Assembly: GCA_019420305.1 (NCBI GenBank)
Contig: JAHZHL010000015.1
Location: 1-64,000, forward strand
DNA: 64,000 nucleotides
Direction of reading: 5' to 3'
DNA from: Bacillota bacterium
GTDB taxonomy: Bacteria > Bacillota > Clostridia > Peptostreptococcales > Anaerovoracaceae
In this document: one piece after another, positions 26,014-34,699 of the stretch
Layout of the letters: every line of letters starts with the position of its first letter
Position numbering within the stretch: position 1 is the stretch's first letter
Program-made: the position numbers and the translations under genes
Notes under the pieces: model-generated
What the model saw: the letters and a program-made list of their open reading frames with translations, nothing else
Databases searched by the model: none
Told to the model about the DNA's origin: nothing

Positions 26014-27513
26014 TTACTTGTTCAGATCCGGGAAAAGTTCATCAAATGACTTTTCATCTGAATTCAACGCGTTAATGTCACGGACATGACCTGTTTTTCT
26101 CGCGATTACACGTACAATCATCGGAACAACAACCGCCGCTACCGCGATGCAGAACGGGATCAGCTGACCGTCGCCGAATGCCATCATAACCAGGCACGCA
26201 AGCTGTACAACGATAGAAAATACCGGCAGCCAAGTCTGTCCTTTTCTTACCCGCGCTTTCAGGCAGGTTTCCGGATCATAGCCTCTCGCTTTCAGTCTCT
26301 TTCTGAATACCAGCTGCGCTCCGCAAATGCCGACCCATGCCAGCGTTCCAGTAAATCCGGACAGGGACAGCAGGTTTTCATACAGAGAAGTCAACGCTCC
26401 GGAAAGCTGAGAAATCAGACCGATAATCAGTACAACCCACATAAACGCCAGCGTGAACAGAACCGCGTTTCTCGGATTCGAGCTTTTATTCAGTTTTCCG
26501 AGGAATTTCGGTGCCAGACCTTCAATGGACAGTCCGAACATACATCTTACTGTACCATAGAATCCGGTGTTCGCACAGCTGAACGCCGCAATCAGTACAA
26601 CCGCCGACATGATCAGTCCGAAAATCCCCATATCGTAACGATTCATGATATCCGCGAAGATTGGATTGTCTTCAGTTCCCTGATCCCATGGATAAACCAG
26701 GATAACCAGCAGAATCGGCAGCATATACAGCAGCGCTACACGGTAGGTTACGCTCTTGCAGGCCTTTGGAACGGAACGTTCCGGATCCTGTGCTTCCGCC
26801 GCCGCCAGTCCTACAATCTCTGTGCCCTGGAAAGTTACCAGTACAACGGTCATGGATGTAAACATTACCATAGGTCCTAACGGGAACAGTTCTTCTCCAA
26901 AGCTAGCCCCGCTGCCGAAGTTTACTTCTCCGCCCAGGAAGTGATCGCTTCCCCACAGACCTACCCAGATACCGAATGCCAAAATAACAAATAAAATAAT
27001 TACGCATACTTTTGTGATGGCAAGACCGGATTCAATCTTCGCAAACATGTCAACCGCGCACAGATTGATAATCGTAATGGCCGCAAGAGCACCCAGTGCG
27101 CATACCGCGAAGAACACACCGCTCTGGATTCCGGTCAGATACCGCAGTACTGTGGCAACCGCTACCGCCTCGGAAGGAACATAGCATACCCAGTTAAACC
27201 AGAACGCCCAGCCCATTCCCGTGGACAATGTCTCACCCAGGAACTCATTGGTATAAGCTACAAAAGAACCTTTCCGCGGAAGATTTACCAGCAGCTCCGC
27301 ATAAGCAATCATCAATCCATAAACAATAACGCCAACTACTGCAAACGCAATCAGAACCGCAGGCCCCATCGTTCCTACGCAAGTACCTACGCCCAGGAAG
27401 TAGCAGGAACCGATTACACCGCCCAAACCAATAAAGGATACCTGCCAGCCTTTAATCCCTCGCTTTAGTTCTTGGGATTCGCCTGATGTTGTTACATTTT
27501 TTTCTTCTGACAT
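26014..27513 (-). CDS. APC-family amino-acid permease (paralog 2)
   Basis: A 499-residue permease with the same layout as the gene at 24112. It has GIKGWQVSFIGLGG in TM1, FQGTEIVGLAAAEAQ in TM6, and the same KSFDELFPDL-type C-terminus. It differs mainly in the loop after residue 200 and in the C-terminal helices. The ATG at 27513 is chosen for its GGGAGGC site; an in-frame ATG eight codons upstream lies in the palindromic leader. Substrate unknown. It has its own promoter-like block, leader palindrome and tandem terminators. Confidence 0.88.
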   Translation of the reverse strand: MSEEKNVTTSGESQELKRGIKGWQVSFIGLGGVIGSCYFLGVGTCVGTMGPAVLIAFAVVGVIVYGLMIAYAELLVNLPRKGSFVAYTNEFLGETLSTGMGWAFWFNWVCYVPSEAVAVATVLRYLTGIQSGVFFAVCALGALAAITIINLCAVDMFAKIESGLAITKVCVIILFVILAFGIWVGLWGSDHFLGGEVNFGSGASFGEELFPLGPMVMFTSMTVVLVTFQGTEIVGLAAAEAQDPERSVPKACKSVTYRVALLYMLPILLVILVYPWDQGTEDNPIFADIMNRYDMGIFGLIMSAVVLIAAFSCANTGFYGTVRCMFGLSIEGLAPKFLGKLNKSSNPRNAVLFTLAFMWVVLIIGLISQLSGALTSLYENLLSLSGFTGTLAWVGICGAQLVFRKRLKARGYDPETCLKARVRKGQTWLPVFSIVVQLACLVMMAFGDGQLIPFCIAVAAVVVPMIVRVIARKTGHVRDINALNSDEKSFDELFPDLNK

Positions 27514-27531
27514 ATCTTTGCCTCCCTTTTT

Positions 27532-27551
27532 ATACATATGCCCATATGTAT
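27532..27551. promoter_or_regulatory. Leader palindrome of permease 2
   Basis: Perfect 9 bp arms ATACATATG and CATATGTAT flank a CC centre, 18 nt upstream of the ATG. It could be an operator or an mRNA hairpin near the ribosome binding site. Confidence 0.5.
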
Positions 27552-27633
27552 GATTTGTCCGTTTCTTCCCCAGACATTACCTTTCCAAGGGTAAAAGGTT
27601 TCTTTTTATTCTGTCAATTCAACGGATAACTCT

Positions 27634-27662
27634 ATTTTTTCACATTTCTACAAAAAAGTCAA
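27634..27662 (-). promoter_or_regulatory. Putative promoter/shared control block of permease 2
   Basis: On the minus strand TTGACT (27662-27657), a 17 nt spacer and AAAAAT (27639-27634), with the same AAATGTGAAAAAATA segment as upstream of permease 1. Confidence 0.45.
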
Positions 27663-27715
27663 TAATTCTGAGATTTTTCTCATTTTCGAACATCACTTTT
27701 CTTGTTTTTGAGAAT

Positions 27716-27985
27716 TTATAAATTAAAGAAAAGCAGCAGAAAAAGGACTCCCGGAATCCCCAGAACTCCCGCAATCACTGCGGTTAACGGATTCAGCGGC
27801 AAAAAAATCCCCCAATTTCCTCCAACCATGTTAATCAGAAGGATCAGCGCTCCTCCGATCAGGCTGTTCAGTACCAGACGCCCCGCCCACTTTAAAGGAA
27901 CAATCAGCAATTTCCCCAATATATAAATGACAAACAGTCCTGCCGCATACGCGGCGAAGATTCCGACTTCCAATCCAAAACTCAT
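27716..27985 (-). CDS. bofA: BofA-like pro-sigma-K processing inhibitor
   Basis: An 89-residue, very hydrophobic protein with two or three membrane segments, a central VPLKWAGRLVLNSLIGGALI-type segment and the C-terminal IPGVLFLLL. In Bacillus, BofA holds the SpoIVFB protease inactive until engulfment is complete. Its place downstream of recR matches the conserved recR-bofA neighbourhood. The start at 27985 follows GGGAGG; the upstream frame extension is rejected because it crosses a terminator hairpin. Confidence 0.85.
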   Translation of the reverse strand: MSFGLEVGIFAAYAAGLFVIYILGKLLIVPLKWAGRLVLNSLIGGALILLINMVGGNWGIFLPLNPLTAVIAGVLGIPGVLFLLLFFNL

Positions 27986-28033
27986 AAATTTTCCTCCCAC
28001 TAACAGACTATGCTGCACCCTGCGCCTGCATGC

Positions 28034-28069
28034 AAAAAAGCAGTCGGCTCTCTGGCGCAACTGCTTTTT
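28034..28069 (-). terminator. Terminator between recR and bofA
   Basis: AAAAAGCAGT/ACTGCTTTTT arms with T tracts on both strands. On the minus strand it ends recR transcription, so bofA may rely on read-through or a separate start. Confidence 0.7.
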
Positions 28070-28083
28070 ATTCTCTTTCTGCT

Positions 28084-28683
28084 CTATAATTCTCTGCGGC
28101 CCTCCATCGCCTTCAGCAGCGTGATTTCGTCCGCGTATTCCAGATCGCCTCCCACCGGAACTCCGTGCGCGATCCGGGACACTCTGATTCCGGAAGGTTT
28201 GATCAGACGCGCGATATACATGGCGGTCGCTTCCCCTTCAATGTTGGGGTTTGTCGCCAGAATCAGTTCCTGCACTTCCTCCTTCTGCAGTCTGACAATA
28301 AGCTGTTTCAGATTAATGTCTTCCGGTCCCACGCCTTCCATGGGCGAAATCGCACCGTGAAGCACATGATACAGACCGTTATATTCTTTGATCTTTTCCA
28401 TGGCCACCACATCTTTCGGCGTTTCCACCACGCAGATCACCCCCCGATCCCTTGACGGATCCGAACAGATGGCGCAGGGATCCGTATCCGTAAGGTTCCC
28501 ACAGACCGAACAGTATTTCATGTTCTGCTTGGCATCCAGAATCGAATCCGCCAAAGCCCTGGCCTCTTTCTCCTCCATGGAAAGGATATGAAACGCCAAG
28601 CGCTGGGCGGTTTTTCCGCCGATTCCCGGAAGTCTGGAAAGCTCATTGATCAGCCTGGCAAGCGGTTTCGCATAGTACTTCAT
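28084..28683 (-). CDS. recR: Recombination protein RecR
   Basis: Loader of RecA in the RecFOR gap-repair pathway. The 199 residues have the N-terminal HhH (RLPGIGGKTAQRLAFHIL), a C4 zinc finger (CSVCGNLTDTDPCAIC) and the TOPRIM domain with ATNPNIEGEATAMYI. Start ATG at 28683, 3 nt after the ybaB stop. Confidence 0.96.
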   Translation of the reverse strand: MKYYAKPLARLINELSRLPGIGGKTAQRLAFHILSMEEKEARALADSILDAKQNMKYCSVCGNLTDTDPCAICSDPSRDRGVICVVETPKDVVAMEKIKEYNGLYHVLHGAISPMEGVGPEDINLKQLIVRLQKEEVQELILATNPNIEGEATAMYIARLIKPSGIRVSRIAHGVPVGGDLEYADEITLLKAMEGRREL

Positions 28684-28686
28684 TGT

Positions 28687-29040
28687 TTACAGCCCCGGAA
28701 TCCCCAGGCTTCCAGTCAGTTTGTTCATCTCGTTCTGGGAAATTTCCTCCATCTGGCGGAGCGCTTCGTTGGCCGCTACCATCAGCAGATCCTGCAGCAT
28801 TTCAATGTCATCCGGATCTACCACTTCCGGCTGGATTTCGATGCTCTTAATTTCTTTCTTTCCTGTCACGGTAACGGTCACCGCTCCCCCGCCGGATGTA
28901 GCGGTCGTTTCCATCGCGTCAATTTCTTTCTGCAGTTCATCCATTTTTCTCTGCATCTGCTGCATCTGCTGCATCTGCTTCTGCATATTTCCCATTCCGC
29001 CGGCCTTTGGCTTTTTCCCGGCTCTCATACCTTTTCCCAT
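28687..29040 (-). CDS. YbaB/EbfC nucleoid-associated protein
   Basis: A 117-residue DNA-binding protein of the YbaB/EbfC family with a Gly/Lys-rich N-terminus. A Met/Gln-rich coiled segment (about residues 18-45, repeated QMQQM) is followed by the conserved VTVTVTGKKEIKSIEIQPEV strand and LLMVAANEAL helix. It lies between dnaX and recR, the family's usual location. Confidence 0.94.
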   Translation of the reverse strand: MGKGMRAGKKPKAGGMGNMQKQMQQMQQMQRKMDELQKEIDAMETTATSGGGAVTVTVTGKKEIKSIEIQPEVVDPDDIEMLQDLLMVAANEALRQMEEISQNEMNKLTGSLGIPGL

Positions 29041-29049
29041 CCTATCCTC

Positions 29050-30591
29050 CTATTCAATCTCAATATTCAGTCCCAGCTTGCTTTCCGCCACGCGGGCAAG
29101 CTTTTCCACATCCGCGCCGCGTTCTTCTCCCGCCGCGCTTTCCATACCGCACCGGAGCGTTCTTCGCGTTCCGGTGTGTTTTTCCATCAGATCTTCCAGC
29201 ACTCTCCGGTTCTGTTCCACATAATCCGCAACCGCGGCATTGGATGCTGTGACATAAAAAGTATCTGCTCCCACTTCTGTCAGCTTTGTCCCGCTCCGAA
29301 TCAGGTTAAAACTGCCTCTCGACGTTTCCGCCTCTTCAAAAATCGCGTGCCACAGGCTGTCACAGTCTATTTCCTCCAGCTTTCCGCCGGATTCTGCCCT
29401 GCCGCTTTCTTCACTCTTTCGCGGCAATTCCGCATTTTTTATTTCGCCTCGCGGCTGTGCCGCCATTTTCCTCCTCTGGAAAACCGGCGCCGGCGCCGCA
29501 GCCGGATCGATTAGATCCGTTGCCAGTTTCACAATACACATTTCCAGCAGAATCCGCGGCTGTGTAGACCATTTCGCTTCCGCCATGGTTCTTGAAAGTT
29601 CAATAATCGCGTGATTGATATCGGAAAGATCCAGACTGTCACTCTGCCTTCTGAGACGCTCCACGTTTTCCGGCGACAGATTCAGCATATCTTCCGGTTT
29701 TTTAATAAATTTTGTAATCAGCAAATTCCGATAATGCGCCAGCCAGTCTTTCATAAACTGACGCACATCTTTTCCATCTGCCAGAATCTGTTCCAGCAGA
29801 ACTAACGCTTCCGACGGCTGACGCAAAAGCACTTTTTCCGTCAGTTCCAGAAATACTTCCTCGCCGGCTGTGCCCAGAAATTCCAGCACATCCTCTCTCT
29901 CAACCTTCCGCTGCCCGCCCGAGATACACTGATCCAGAATACTGAGCCCGTCTCTTACAGAACCGTCCGCGTTGGCTGCGATCAGATGAAGCGCTCCCTG
30001 GGAGACCTCAATTTCTTTCTGTTCACAGATCTTTGCCATCCCCTTCGCAAGCACATCTTCCGGGACTCTCTTGAAATCCAGTCTCATACATCTGGAAAGA
30101 ATCGTTGCCGGAAGTTTCTGCGGCTCCGTTGTCGCCAGAATAAACATAACGTTTTCCGGCGGTTCCTCCAATGTTTTCAGCAGCGCGTTGAACGCTCCGG
30201 TTGAAAGCATGTGAACCTCATCCACAATATATACTTTTTTTCTCCCTACCGCGGGAGGATATTTGACACTTTCTCTCAATTCCCGGATGTTCTCCACACC
30301 GTTATTGGATGCAGCGTCAATTTCGATCACATCCATAAAGGTGCCTTCTTTTATCGCTCTACAGTTCTCGCAAACGCCGCAGGGCCGCTCTCCTTCAGCC
30401 GTACAGTTGACACCCTTTGCCAGAATTCTCGCAGTTGTTGTCTTTCCTGTTCCTCTTGTTCCGCAGAACAGATAGGCATGGCTCACAGAATCCGCAGCAA
30501 GCTGATTTTTCAGGATTTTCGTTATATGATTCTGTCCGAGAATCTCATCAAAGACTTCGGGCCGGTAAGCCCGGTAAAGCGCAGTATACAT
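29050..30591 (-). CDS. dnaX: DNA polymerase III subunit gamma/tau
   Basis: Clamp-loader ATPase of the replisome. The 513 residues contain the Walker A FCGTRGTGKTTTARI (about residue 45), the zinc-binding cysteine cluster ending in CGVCENC, and the Walker B VYIVDEVHML near 118. A C-terminal region follows that is shorter than in long tau proteins. No slippery frameshift signal was seen downstream of domain III. The ATG at 30591 has an AGGAAGAAGGG site; the frame upstream runs into the SRP RNA and is rejected. Confidence 0.95.
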   Translation of the reverse strand: MYTALYRAYRPEVFDEILGQNHITKILKNQLAADSVSHAYLFCGTRGTGKTTTARILAKGVNCTAEGERPCGVCENCRAIKEGTFMDVIEIDAASNNGVENIRELRESVKYPPAVGRKKVYIVDEVHMLSTGAFNALLKTLEEPPENVMFILATTEPQKLPATILSRCMRLDFKRVPEDVLAKGMAKICEQKEIEVSQGALHLIAANADGSVRDGLSILDQCISGGQRKVEREDVLEFLGTAGEEVFLELTEKVLLRQPSEALVLLEQILADGKDVRQFMKDWLAHYRNLLITKFIKKPEDMLNLSPENVERLRRQSDSLDLSDINHAIIELSRTMAEAKWSTQPRILLEMCIVKLATDLIDPAAAPAPVFQRRKMAAQPRGEIKNAELPRKSEESGRAESGGKLEEIDCDSLWHAIFEEAETSRGSFNLIRSGTKLTEVGADTFYVTASNAAVADYVEQNRRVLEDLMEKHTGTRRTLRCGMESAAGEERGADVEKLARVAESKLGLNIEIE

Positions 30592-30617
30592 CGCAACCCT
30601 TCTTCCTGGATAAAAAT

Positions 30618-30781
30618 AAATTGCCCTTTGAAAGCTCCGCAAGGCGCTAGCAAAGGCTTTTCTGCGGCACATAAGAGCTTCCGCTTATTGCTGCTTCCTT
30701 CCGGACCTGACAAGGTTCACAGAGTCTTATTGCGCAGGACCCCAACCATACCAGACGGAGCTTTCAAAAGGCAATTTCATG
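30618..30781 (-). ncRNA. ffs: Signal recognition particle RNA
   Basis: The minus strand carries the universal SRP helix 8 signature GTCAGGTCCGGAAGGAAGCAGC (asymmetric loop plus GGAA tetraloop) near 30712-30690. Long complementary ends (about 30620-30640 and 30756-30776) close the molecule. A consensus promoter lies directly upstream, and a TTTATTTTTA run follows the closing stem as a terminator. It sits just before dnaX, as in Bacillus and many clostridia. At about 160 nt it looks like the small bacterial type with an extended closing helix; exact ends are estimated. Confidence 0.92.
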
Positions 30782-30788
30782 CTTTTCT

Positions 30789-30817
30789 ATTATATTGTGT
30801 TTCCCTGTCTTCGTCAA
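30789..30817 (-). promoter_or_regulatory. Sigma-A promoter of SRP RNA (and possibly dnaX operon)
   Basis: On the minus strand TTGACG (30817-30812), a 17 nt spacer and TATAAT (30794-30789). The start falls 7-8 nt later, at the predicted RNA 5' end. Confidence 0.8.
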
Positions 30818-30874
30818 GTCCCAGTTTTTTAACAGGGTCGAACCGTCGGGACAAAACTCTCCCGTAAAGGGAAA

Positions 30875-30933
30875 ACAGGAACCGGTTCACATCCGACCAC
30901 ATTTTTCCGCGGTCTTCTATGAACCGATCCTGT
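30875..30933 (-). terminator. Long two-step hairpin downstream of the PepSY gene
   Basis: ACAGGATCGGTTCA and TGAACCGGTTCCTGT arms (one bulge) enclose a second GACC/GGTC hairpin. A TTTTCCCTTT run follows on the minus strand, about 40 nt after the PepSY gene stop. Best read as its terminator. Its size would also suit a small structured RNA. Confidence 0.55.
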
Positions 30934-30972
30934 CACTCATTAAAATTTTTTACTTATTCCGGTCAGACGGCT

Positions 30973-31641
30973 TTAATCATCATCTCTGTCATCATCGTCA
31001 TCGTCCCGGTCATATCTGTCGTCCCAATAATCATCATCCCGATCGATATCACGTTTCAGAATCTTTCCGCCCTTTACCTTGATGTCATATTTATACTCAT
31101 ATCCGCGGGATTTGAAATCCACTTCCCAGATCAGAACACCGTCATCTCTGTCTTTGTCAATATCCAGGTCATAGAAGGATTTCGCTCCGGTACGTTTTTT
31201 CGCGTCAGCGTACGCGATATTTTTCGCCTTTGTTCTGGAAATGTTCGTAACCTTTTTCTTCACGGCTTTTTTAATTCTTACTTTTCCTCTGACATTTCCA
31301 TACTTGCGGGTATCCTCATCTCTGACGCCTCTGATTGTAAATCTGTATGTCTTCCCTCTCTTATACTTTTTGATCCGGAAGCGCAGCTCATCATCATCTT
31401 TTTTGTAAACGGAAGCTTTGTACCGTTTTCCGGATGTATCTCTTACAATCACTTTCGTCCGTCTGTTTTTGTAATCCACATCATCGTCAAACTCAACTTC
31501 CACTTTTCCATTTCCGAGGTATTTCACTCTTTCTTTATGCGGTGCCGCCGCAAAAGACGGAACTGCGATCAGGCTCAGAGCCATTGCCAGGATGATTATG
31601 ACCGCAACAGGCAGTCTCAGCAGTCTCATTCTGTTTTCCAT
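30973..31641 (-). CDS. Secreted PepSY-domain protein with Asp/Arg-rich tail
   Basis: A 222-residue exported protein. The N-terminal signal peptide is a Leu/Ile-rich helix ending near AVPSFAAAP (about residue 33). A beta-rich Lys/Asp region (about 35-125) follows, then a PepSY domain (ISRTKAKNIAYADAKK to YDIKVKGGKIL, about 132-200). The last 25 residues are almost only Asp, Arg, Tyr and Trp (RDDDYWDDRYDRDDDDDDR). PepSY domains are thought to inhibit proteases or bind peptides. The acidic tail might bind Ca2+ or cell-wall cations; that is inference. The ATG at 31641 follows GTGGAGG. Confidence 0.82.
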   Translation of the reverse strand: MENRMRLLRLPVAVIIILAMALSLIAVPSFAAAPHKERVKYLGNGKVEVEFDDDVDYKNRRTKVIVRDTSGKRYKASVYKKDDDELRFRIKKYKRGKTYRFTIRGVRDEDTRKYGNVRGKVRIKKAVKKKVTNISRTKAKNIAYADAKKRTGAKSFYDLDIDKDRDDGVLIWEVDFKSRGYEYKYDIKVKGGKILKRDIDRDDDYWDDRYDRDDDDDDRDDD

Positions 31642-31732
31642 GTTTTTCCTCCACTTCTTCATAAGCAATTTTGATTATGGCTTTATGATACGGAAGAAAA
31701 ATTAAAGGAAAATTAAAAGATTTAATTTTTTC

Positions 31733-32731
31733 TTAATGCCCCACTACTTTATACAGCTCATCGCTGGCAGGCGGAGCGATTTCCATGGATTCTCCGTCAA
31801 TTTCCATACGTATCCCCTCGGAAGCCTCTTTTATAACGCCGATGCAGGAAAGCTTTACCCCCGCTTTTTCCATGGCCGTTTCCATTTCCTCCTTTTTATC
31901 GGGAGGCGTCATGATAATCATACATCCGCTGGAAATCAGGCGCAGATAATCGATATCAAAATAATCGCAGATTTTTTTGGTCACCGGTTTCAGCGGTATC
32001 TGATCCACCTGGAGACAGGCTCCGGTTCCCGCCACCTGACACATTTCCCATACCGCGCCGAGAACACCGCCTTCCGTTACATCATGCATTCCGTGGGTTC
32101 CGACTTTTCCCGCCGCGACCCCCTCTTTCACAACACTCACCTGATTCAGAAGGCTTTTGGCTTCTTCAATTTCTTCCTGCGTGAGAATTTCCCGCAGCTG
32201 CTCTTCAAAATCGCAGGCAATTACGCCCGACCCCTCAAGGCCCGCGTATTTCGTCATCATGATATAATCTCCGGGCTTCATATTTTCCGTATGCTGAGAC
32301 GCCCACTTCTCGCCGCGGCCGACGGCGGTGGAAACGATGACCGGCTTGGTAACTGCCGGAGTAATCTCCGTATGGCCGCCGATGATCTCAACCCCCAGCT
32401 CTTCGGAAGCCTCTCCCGCCTGGCGCATCATTTCTTCAATTTCCTCTTCCGTCGTGCCTTCCGGAAGCATGACAGCCAGCATAATTCCAAGAGGCTGAAT
32501 CCCGTTGGAAGCAATATCATTACAGGAAATATGGATGGAAAGCCTGCCGATCTCACTGATCGCCGCCGTAATCGGATCGGTTGACATGATGCACTCATAA
32601 GATCCGAAATCCACAACCGCGCAGTCCTCGCCGATCCCCGGACGTGTCAGAACCTCCGGTCGTCTGAATTTAATGTTGTTGAATACAATTTTTTCCAGCA
32701 GATCGCTGTCCAGTTTTCCTGTTTTAAGCAT
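31733..32731 (-). CDS. AIR synthase-related protein (HypE/ThiL-like fold)
   Basis: A 332-residue protein of the PurM/HypE/SelD ATP-binding superfamily. It has GEDCAVVDFG (about residue 38), STDPI, the HISCNDIASNGIQPLG block and a C-terminal domain with HDVTEGGVLGAVWEM. It resembles HypE, but the C-terminus (DELYKVVGH) lacks the terminal PRIC-type cysteine that HypE needs to make the CN ligand. It is therefore probably not the maturase of the nearby Ech hydrogenase. The ATG at 32731 overlaps the ligA stop; an ATG at 32740 is too close to the AGGAG site. Last gene of the M50-pcrA-ligA unit. Substrate unknown. Confidence 0.75.
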   Translation of the reverse strand: MLKTGKLDSDLLEKIVFNNIKFRRPEVLTRPGIGEDCAVVDFGSYECIMSTDPITAAISEIGRLSIHISCNDIASNGIQPLGIMLAVMLPEGTTEEEIEEMMRQAGEASEELGVEIIGGHTEITPAVTKPVIVSTAVGRGEKWASQHTENMKPGDYIMMTKYAGLEGSGVIACDFEEQLREILTQEEIEEAKSLLNQVSVVKEGVAAGKVGTHGMHDVTEGGVLGAVWEMCQVAGTGACLQVDQIPLKPVTKKICDYFDIDYLRLISSGCMIIMTPPDKKEEMETAMEKAGVKLSCIGVIKEASEGIRMEIDGESMEIAPPASDELYKVVGH

Positions 32732-34697
32732 TTGTTTCATCTCCTGACTTCAATAGTTCTAAAAATTCTTCTTCGGTAAGAATGGGAATTCCCAGTTCCT
32801 TGGCTTTTTTGTTTTTTGAGGAAGCCGACGCCGCGTCGTTGTTAATCAGATAATCGGTCTTTTTGCTGACCGAACCCGCGGCTTTTCCGCCTTCCGCCTC
32901 GATTGCCGCTTTCAGAGCGTCCCTGTTCTCATAGTGGTTCAGAGAACCGGTGATTACAAAGGTCTTCCCCTCAAGCCGCCGGGCGCCCGTCTCTTCAAAG
33001 CTTTCGTCCAGCTCAAGCTGCTGCAGCAGATCCCGAACCATCCGACGGTTCTTTTCCTCCGCGAAAAAAGCGGCGAATCCGGCAGCCATGACCTCGCCGA
33101 TCCCATCAATTTTTACCAGTTCTTCTTCCGACGCGTTCTCAATGGCAGCCCACTGATTTTTGTACGCTCTGGCGATCACCTTCGCGTTTGCCGCCCCGAT
33201 TCCCGGAATTCCCAGGCTGTAGAGCAGCCTGGCGGGCGTTGTCTTTTTCGCTCGCTGCAGCGCGTTCATCAGATTTTCAAAGGACTTCTGCCCGAAGCCT
33301 TCCATGGTCGTGATTTCATTGCGATACCGTTTCAGACGGAACAAATCCGCCAGTTCCCGGATATAGCCTCTTGCCACGAATTTTTCCAGCGTGGCTTCCG
33401 ACAGGCCGTCGATATTCATAGCGTTCCTGCTGACAAAATGGGTCAGGGATTTAATCTGTTTTGCCAGACAGTCCGGATTGGTGCAGTACAGCACCTCCAC
33501 ATCTGTATCTTTTTTGATCCTTGCTTCATGTCCGCACACGGGGCAGGTTTCAGGGATTTCCAGGCTGCCGCTTCTGGTGAGGTTTTCGGCAATCTGCGGA
33601 ATGATCATATTGGCCTTGTATACCCGTATCCGGTCGCCGATTCCCAGTTCCAGTTCCTTTAAGATGCTGACGTTATGAACGGAGGCGCGGCTTACGGTCG
33701 TACCTTCCAGCTGAACCGGTTCAAAGATGGCAACCGGATTGATCAGCCCGGTCCTCGACGCGCTCCATTCGATTTCCGTCAAGGTCGTGTCTTTCGTCTC
33801 ATCCTGCCACTTAAAAGCGATGGAGTCCCGCGGAAACTTGGATGTGGATCCCAGAGAAGTTCCATAGGCGATATCGTCAAAAATCAGCACCAGTCCGTCG
33901 GAAGGCACGTCGTTTGTCTCCACATGCTCGGCGAACCATTCGATCTGCTGCCGCAGATTCTCCCGATCCACAAGGCGGTGCTCCACAACTTCAAATCCCT
34001 GTCCGGACAGCCAGTCAAACTGCTGGGATCTGGTTCCCATCTCCAGTCCCTGAGCGCTGACCAGGGCAAAGGCGTAAAAGCGCACGCCGCGCTTTGCAGT
34101 AATCCGGTTGTCCAACTGCCGCACGCTGCCGCTGCACAGGTTCCGCGGATTTTTATATCTGGCGTCCACGTCGTCGATGGTCTCGTTGATGGTTTCAAAG
34201 TCCGAGTAGCGGATACAAGCTTCTCCCCGCAGGATAAGCTCTCCCTGAAAGGGGATGGTAAGAGGGATGTTCTGAAACACCCTGGCGTTAGGCGTGACCA
34301 CTTCCCCCACTTCTCCGTCTCCCCGGGTAACCGCTTTATACAGCGTACCGTCCCGATAAGTGAGTACAATGGTCAGACCGTCAATTTTCCAGGAAAGCAC
34401 GCCTTTCTGCTCCCCCAGCCACTGCACCAGCTCCTCCGGCTCCTTGGTTTTATCCAGAGACAGCATGGGAGACGGGTGCCGTTCCTTGGGCAGATCGCTC
34501 TGCACCTCATATCCCACGTTGACCGTCGGACTTGACGCCAGGACAATCCCGGTCTCCTTCTCCAGCTTTACCAGTTCATCGTAGAGCCGGTCATATTCAA
34601 AATTGCTCATAATCTCCCGGCTTTCCTGATAGTACGCTCTGGAAGCCTCATTGAGGAGATCGACTTTTTCCTGAATTTCTTTCCGTTTGTCTTCCAT
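32724..34697 (-). CDS. ligA: NAD-dependent DNA ligase
   Basis: Seals nicks in replication and repair using NAD+. The 657 residues match the family. They include the Ia domain, the adenylation motif KIDG (K104), TRGDGEVGEVVT, a four-cysteine zinc site (CPVCGH...CTNPDC, about residues 395-420), HhH repeats with GIPGIGAANAK, and a C-terminal BRCT domain (about 585-655). Directly downstream of pcrA, a common Firmicute arrangement. Confidence 0.96.
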   Translation of the reverse strand: MEDKRKEIQEKVDLLNEASRAYYQESREIMSNFEYDRLYDELVKLEKETGIVLASSPTVNVGYEVQSDLPKERHPSPMLSLDKTKEPEELVQWLGEQKGVLSWKIDGLTIVLTYRDGTLYKAVTRGDGEVGEVVTPNARVFQNIPLTIPFQGELILRGEACIRYSDFETINETIDDVDARYKNPRNLCSGSVRQLDNRITAKRGVRFYAFALVSAQGLEMGTRSQQFDWLSGQGFEVVEHRLVDRENLRQQIEWFAEHVETNDVPSDGLVLIFDDIAYGTSLGSTSKFPRDSIAFKWQDETKDTTLTEIEWSASRTGLINPVAIFEPVQLEGTTVSRASVHNVSILKELELGIGDRIRVYKANMIIPQIAENLTRSGSLEIPETCPVCGHEARIKKDTDVEVLYCTNPDCLAKQIKSLTHFVSRNAMNIDGLSEATLEKFVARGYIRELADLFRLKRYRNEITTMEGFGQKSFENLMNALQRAKKTTPARLLYSLGIPGIGAANAKVIARAYKNQWAAIENASEEELVKIDGIGEVMAAGFAAFFAEEKNRRMVRDLLQQLELDESFEETGARRLEGKTFVITGSLNHYENRDALKAAIEAEGGKAAGSVSKKTDYLINNDAASASSKNKKAKELGIPILTEEEFLELLKSGDETNA

Positions 34698-34699
34698 CT

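Noticed and set aside
29050..30591. Programmed frameshift in dnaX at an AGAAAAAAAG run near 30241
   Set aside because: The run lies in the ATPase core at GRKKVYIVDE, not at the gamma/tau boundary, and no downstream signal was seen there.
30835..30860. GGTTCGACC, resembling a tRNA T-loop
   Set aside because: No acceptor stem, anticodon arm or D arm can be built around it.
31733..32731. HypE assignment for the AIR synthase-related protein
   Set aside because: The C-terminal cysteine motif required for carbamoyl transfer is absent and no other hyp gene is adjacent.
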